A stretch of DNA of 64,000 nt from Macropodus opercularis. Taxonomy: Eukaryota > Chordata > Actinopteri > Anabantiformes > Osphronemidae. The position numbers and the translations under genes are program-made. Below the pieces are notes generated by a model. The model worked only from the letters and a program-made list of their open reading frames with translations. It was not told the origin of the DNA and ran no database searches. Below, in pieces: positions 62,401 to 64,000 of the stretch; position 1 is the first letter of the stretch, and each line of letters starts with the position of its first letter. The stretch covers positions 14,624,501 through 14,688,500 of the forward strand of contig CM061100.1 in the NCBI GenBank assembly GCA_030770545.1, read 5' to 3'.

Positions 62401-64000
62401 GGAGACCAGGTAGACGAAGCTGCAGTTCTAGTGAAAATGGCGCCACAGGCCTGTCAGGTTTGGTGGATGTGCAGCGGTGACACTGGTGCACATGCTAAGA
62501 GACAGTATTACCACATCGTGAGTAGTAAGAGAGTAATGGAAAAAATGGGTCAGAGAGCTGGCGAGCAAAGTAGCGTAGCGTCTGAAAAGCATGTGGCACA
62601 ACAGAACATATGACAGAGTAATATCAGACACTCAAGACGTTTCCCTACTTCATTACACATAATGACAAGGATGCAAAACCGACCTTAAATCACCTCAGGT
62701 CAAAGTTAATGAACCTTAAAACTTTTACATTTAAAAAACGCATACATACAATGGCAGCAGTTTTATTTCTCATCCCTAGTTATGACACCAGTGAGAATGT
62801 TTAAACGTCTGCGTCATTAGAGATTGTTCAGCCTGTTATCGTTGCGTTGTGGTCTCCTGGTTTTAATACGTATCTGTTTCTCTCTCTCCATCCCCATCTC
62901 TCCCCCTTCCTCCTCCTTCTTCTTCTTTGTGCAGGACGTACCTTCTGGATGGGTTAATATCACTTTTCTTATCAGATATCTGCGTGTTTGATTGTGCTTG
63001 TGTGGTGGTAAATGCAGATGTGATGATGGTAGTGAACGCTTAACCTGTGAAATGGGTGTTGTTCTTGAAGGGTGGGTGCAAACCATACGTTTCCATATGC
63101 AGAATGATTCTTTTTCTGGAACACCCTCTTGCGTTCTCTCTCTGTTGTCTGATGTTTAACCTGTGGTCCTCCCTCCTCCCCATCCCAGCATAGCCTATCG
63201 AAGGGTTATCTGTGTCTATCAGTACCAAGTTGGTGATGATCTTTCTGGAAGGTCAACCTCTTGCTGTCTTTTTTTGTTTGTGCTTTTGCTTTTCCTGAGC
63301 CGTGCAGTGTGTGGGTTGCTGCCTCACGCTCCTCAGTCACCTCCGGTGTCCTCTGTCCTAACCTGTCTCCAAAGTCAAAGCCCCAGGCTGCAGCCAGCAC
63401 TGCTCAACCAGCAGAGTGCCTTTGGTTACTGCGTGTACTTCAGGGATAGAAACCACTAACGCTCCCCATGTGCATGCACACACGTTCTTAAAGGAACAAC
63501 AGTAGGATTTGGCCTGTGTCTTCAGGATGCACCATTACAATCAGCTTCTGTGTGCAGTAGCCCTAACGTTGCATGGTTTTGGGGACGCTGGTAGATCGTT
63601 GGTGTGAATTCAGCTCCACGTGGAGTAATTGTTATAGTATGGACACATTAACTATAAAACCAGACGCCTCTAAACACTAATTATAACTTGGAAGAGTGGA
63701 TGTTTAACATTTCTGTTGGTGTCAGGTCGTGTATGGTGGAAGAGTCTGGTACCTTGGAGTCGCAGCTGGAGGCCACCAAGGTAAAGATTACTGTTGTAAA
63801 TGGTTGTTGACAGCTGGACATGTGGTGAAAAACCAACAATGAGTCAGTTGAAGCGAGACGCCACCAGTTGAGTTTGGTGTGTGTGCGTGCAGCGTAAGCA
63901 CCAGGAGATCCGGGCCATGCGCAGCCAGCTGAAGAAGATTGAAGACTTAGGAGCTGCCATGGAGGAGGCACTGATCTTGGACAACAAGTACACAGAGCAC
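43450..64000 (+). CDS. sptan1: Spectrin alpha chain, non-erythrocytic 1 (alphaII-spectrin), truncated by window end
   Basis: AlphaII-spectrin pairs with beta-spectrins to form the tetramer that crosslinks actin under the plasma membrane. I read 52 coding exons, all with AG/GT ends and consistent phase, totalling 2313 codons at the window edge; the human protein is about 2472. The chain has a short N-terminal partial helix for tetramerisation (MDTAGVKVLETAEDIQERRQ), spectrin repeats of about 106 residues, an SH3 domain inside the ninth repeat, and more repeats. The calmodulin-like EF-hand C-terminus is missing only because the window ends at ...EALILDNKYTEH. Identity to mammalian alphaII is very high, excluding alphaI. 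The ATG follows the acceptor by three bases. Exon coordinates are in the block entries below. Confidence 0.97.
45995..46050 (+). repeat. LINE/SINE-type 3' tail
   Basis: The string gttgtgaattggtgctatataaataaagtgaat matches the recurring fish retroposon tail 'gaattggcgctatataaataaa'. It is within an sptan1 intron. Confidence 0.45.
48078..50118 (+). CDS. sptan1: sptan1 exons for about repeats 6-9 (before SH3)
   Basis: Exons: 48078-48259, 48774-49017, 49111-49233, 49334-49551, 50026-50118. Signature strings are NVEDIELWLYEVEGHLASDD, RDVEDEETWIREKEPIASST, ANEAESWMREKEPIVGSTDY and KKHEALMSDLSAYGSSIQAL. The last exon ends in AGG, so the join to the SH3 exon reads SCR-QQVAPTDDE as in mammals. Confidence 0.94.
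50217..51168 (+). CDS. sptan1: sptan1 SH3 domain exons
   Basis: Exons 50217-50351 and 51020-51168 encode the SH3 domain inserted in the ninth spectrin repeat (about residues 968-1027). The hallmark ALYDY motif is at residues 974-978, followed by [20 protein letters not shown] (the WW of the ligand groove) and GFVPAAYVKKLDP. This is the classic spectrin SH3 sequence, essentially unchanged from mammals. The second exon ends CA|gtaaga (phase 2), so it can join either the 57-nt cassette or the next constitutive exon. Confidence 0.96.
51410..51466 (+). CDS. sptan1: sptan1 alternative 57-nt exon after SH3
   Basis: The exon lies between gagcag and a strong donor (CT|gtgagtag). It keeps phase 2 at both ends, so inclusion adds exactly 19 residues (VTKEACSVSVRMKQVEEL core). 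Human SPTAN1 has an optional 20-residue exon at this position (ITKEAGSVSLRMKQVEEL core), so this is its orthologue, one residue shorter. Skipping gives DNQ-YGTLLEL, matching the shorter mammalian form. It is flanked by a 1.46-kb downstream intron, unusually long for this part of the gene. Confidence 0.9.
52929..53543 (+). CDS. sptan1: sptan1 exons for about repeat 10 and start of the regulatory repeat
   Basis: Exons 52929-53127 and 53439-53543. Strings LLELGEKRKDMLEKSCKKFM and NELQQWINEKESALTNEEVG mark the repeat after SH3; the second exon ends EAPMVQAQ at a codon boundary, leading into the protease/calmodulin loop. Confidence 0.94.
53628..54206 (+). CDS. sptan1: sptan1 calpain/caspase/calmodulin loop in three tiny exons
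   Basis: Three consecutive in-frame exons, all phase 0 at both ends: 53628-53660 (33 nt, QQELLGAAPGK), 53747-53782 (36 nt, DEADSKTASPWK) and 54159-54206 (48 nt, NIRLAVQTTANFNSIK). In mammals this loop holds the calpain cut (VY-G), the caspase-3 site (DETD) and the calmodulin-binding helix. Here the calpain position reads LL-G, the caspase site reads DEAD-S, and the basic amphipathic helix is kept with substitutions. Because each exon is a multiple of three, any could be skipped without frameshift. Confidence 0.9.
55098..57323 (+). CDS. sptan1: sptan1 exons for the mid rod (about repeats 11-15)
   Basis: Exons: 55098-55189, 55380-55524, 55599-55780, 55901-56000, 56094-56291, 56381-56527, 56611-56714, 57161-57323. 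Strings include RDADETKEWIEEKNQALNTD, DLMSWINGIRGLVSSEELAK, RDCEQAENWMAAREAFLASD and EIEAWISEKLQTATDESYKD. The last exon ends NIQ at a codon boundary, ready to join either the 15-nt microexon or the next exon. Confidence 0.94.
56960..57006 (+). repeat. LINE/SINE-type 3' tail, second copy
   Basis: The string agaattggctctatatgaataaactgaattgaattc is the same tail type as at 45995-46050, ending in a short (GAATT) repeat. It is within an sptan1 intron. Confidence 0.45.
57619..57633 (+). CDS. sptan1: sptan1 15-nt microexon (LSKLL)
   Basis: A 15-base exon sits between ttttttttatag and gtaagttt, encoding LSKLL in phase 0. Human SPTAN1 has an optional exon encoding the same residues between NIQ and SKHQKHQ, and here the next exon also starts SKHQKHQ. 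The perfect conservation of peptide and position makes a real microexon very likely. The downstream intron is 1.16 kb. Confidence 0.9.
58793..62409 (+). CDS. sptan1: sptan1 exons for the C-terminal rod (about repeats 15-20)
   Basis: Exons: 58793-58924, 59412-59549, 59630-59734, 59906-60114, 60203-60323, 60440-60561, 60644-60776, 60859-60957, 61042-61201, 61358-61434, 61514-61723, 61806-62102, 62297-62409. Strings include SKHQKHQAFEAELHANADRI, FNTGIKDFDFWLSEVEALLA, FRDLDDEESWIKEKKLLVSS, FNWKADVVESWIGEKENSLK and ASAFNSWFENAEEDLTDPVR. The last exon ends HQWLQET plus AG of a split Arg codon. Confidence 0.94.
62935..62952 (+). CDS. sptan1: sptan1 18-nt microexon (TYLLDG)
   Basis: After a long polypyrimidine tract ending gtgcag, an 18-base exon encodes the end of a split Arg plus TYLLD and the first two bases of Gly. 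It keeps phase 2 on both sides. The same residues follow QETR in human alphaII. The donor GG|gttaat is weak. Confidence 0.85.
63189..63251 (+). CDS. sptan1: sptan1 optional 63-nt exon, counterpart of mammalian alphaII-cardi+ insert
   Basis: A 63-base segment between catcccag and AAG|gtcaac is open in phase 2/2 and would add 21 residues (IAYRRV...DDLSGR) between TYLLDG and SCMVEES. Mammalian SPTAN1 has a 21-residue insert of near-identical sequence at this point in the 21st repeat, described in heart and muscle as alphaII-cardi+. Both skip and include products stay in frame (GG|G-TCG or AG|G-TCG). Function in the mammal is linked to altered heterodimer affinity with beta chains. Confidence 0.85.
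63726..64000 (+). CDS. sptan1: sptan1 exons near the 3' end, cut by window
   Basis: Exons 63726-63780 (SCMVEESGTLESQLEATK) and 63893 to the window end (RKHQEIRAMRSQLKKIEDLG ... DNKYTEH). These belong to the last spectrin repeat, just before the EF-hand domain. The final exon is open at 64000 and continues outside. Confidence 0.93.

Noticed and set aside
1..64000. tRNA, rRNA, snoRNA or microRNA genes
   Set aside because: No B-box-like GGTTCGAATCC with an acceptor stem, and no other convincing RNA gene, was found by eye; C/D snoRNAs in the short sptan1 introns cannot be excluded without a covariance-model search.

Overview
The window is vertebrate nuclear DNA, most likely from a teleost with a compact genome. 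Evidence: intron-split animal genes with many introns of only 80-150 bp, a 260-codon single-exon brcc3 of the fish type, and fish-type repeats (Tc1-like elements with long inverted ends, a TTAA-flanked piggyBac-like MITE, decayed LINE reverse transcriptase, CA/TG microsatellites). There is no bacterial-style operon, CRISPR array or phage. Three protein genes are recognised, all on the + strand: brcc3 (single exon, 12799-13581), scai (16 coding exons, 17711-33386) and sptan1 (alphaII-spectrin, 52 coding exons from 43450 to the window edge, where the gene is cut off).

Layout. 1-10250: repeats (Tc1-like 1220-2125, MITE 2767-3051, CA tract about 5370-5451), a GC-rich promoter-like block at 9400-10200, and a tentative, unrecognised multi-exon gene on the minus strand (splice-site and phase evidence only). 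10260-12700: no gene seen, ends in a LINE-type 3' tail. 12720-13980: brcc3. 15950-16400: GC-rich scai promoter and 5' region, followed by a 0.87-kb minisatellite (about 16700-17575) in the presumed first intron. 17697-33386: scai coding exons, with decayed LINE and Tc1-like insertions in its introns. 33387-about 35950: probable long scai 3' UTR. 36000-43440: intergenic sequence and the likely sptan1 promoter/5' UTR intron. 43447-64000: sptan1, in frame through 2313 codons. The last roughly 160 residues, including the EF-hand region, lie beyond the window.

The three genes do not form one pathway. BRCC36 is the K63-specific deubiquitinase of the BRCA1-A and BRISC complexes. SCAI is a nuclear cofactor that represses MRTF/SRF transcription and also acts in DNA-break repair. 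AlphaII-spectrin is the actin-linked membrane skeleton protein. The richest region is sptan1: it carries four regulated-splicing candidates (57-nt exon after SH3, 15-nt microexon, 18-nt microexon, 63-nt cardiac-type exon) and three tiny in-frame exons that encode the calmodulin/protease loop. All exon boundaries were read by eye from splice signals, phase and remembered homology to the mammalian proteins; no alignment was run.
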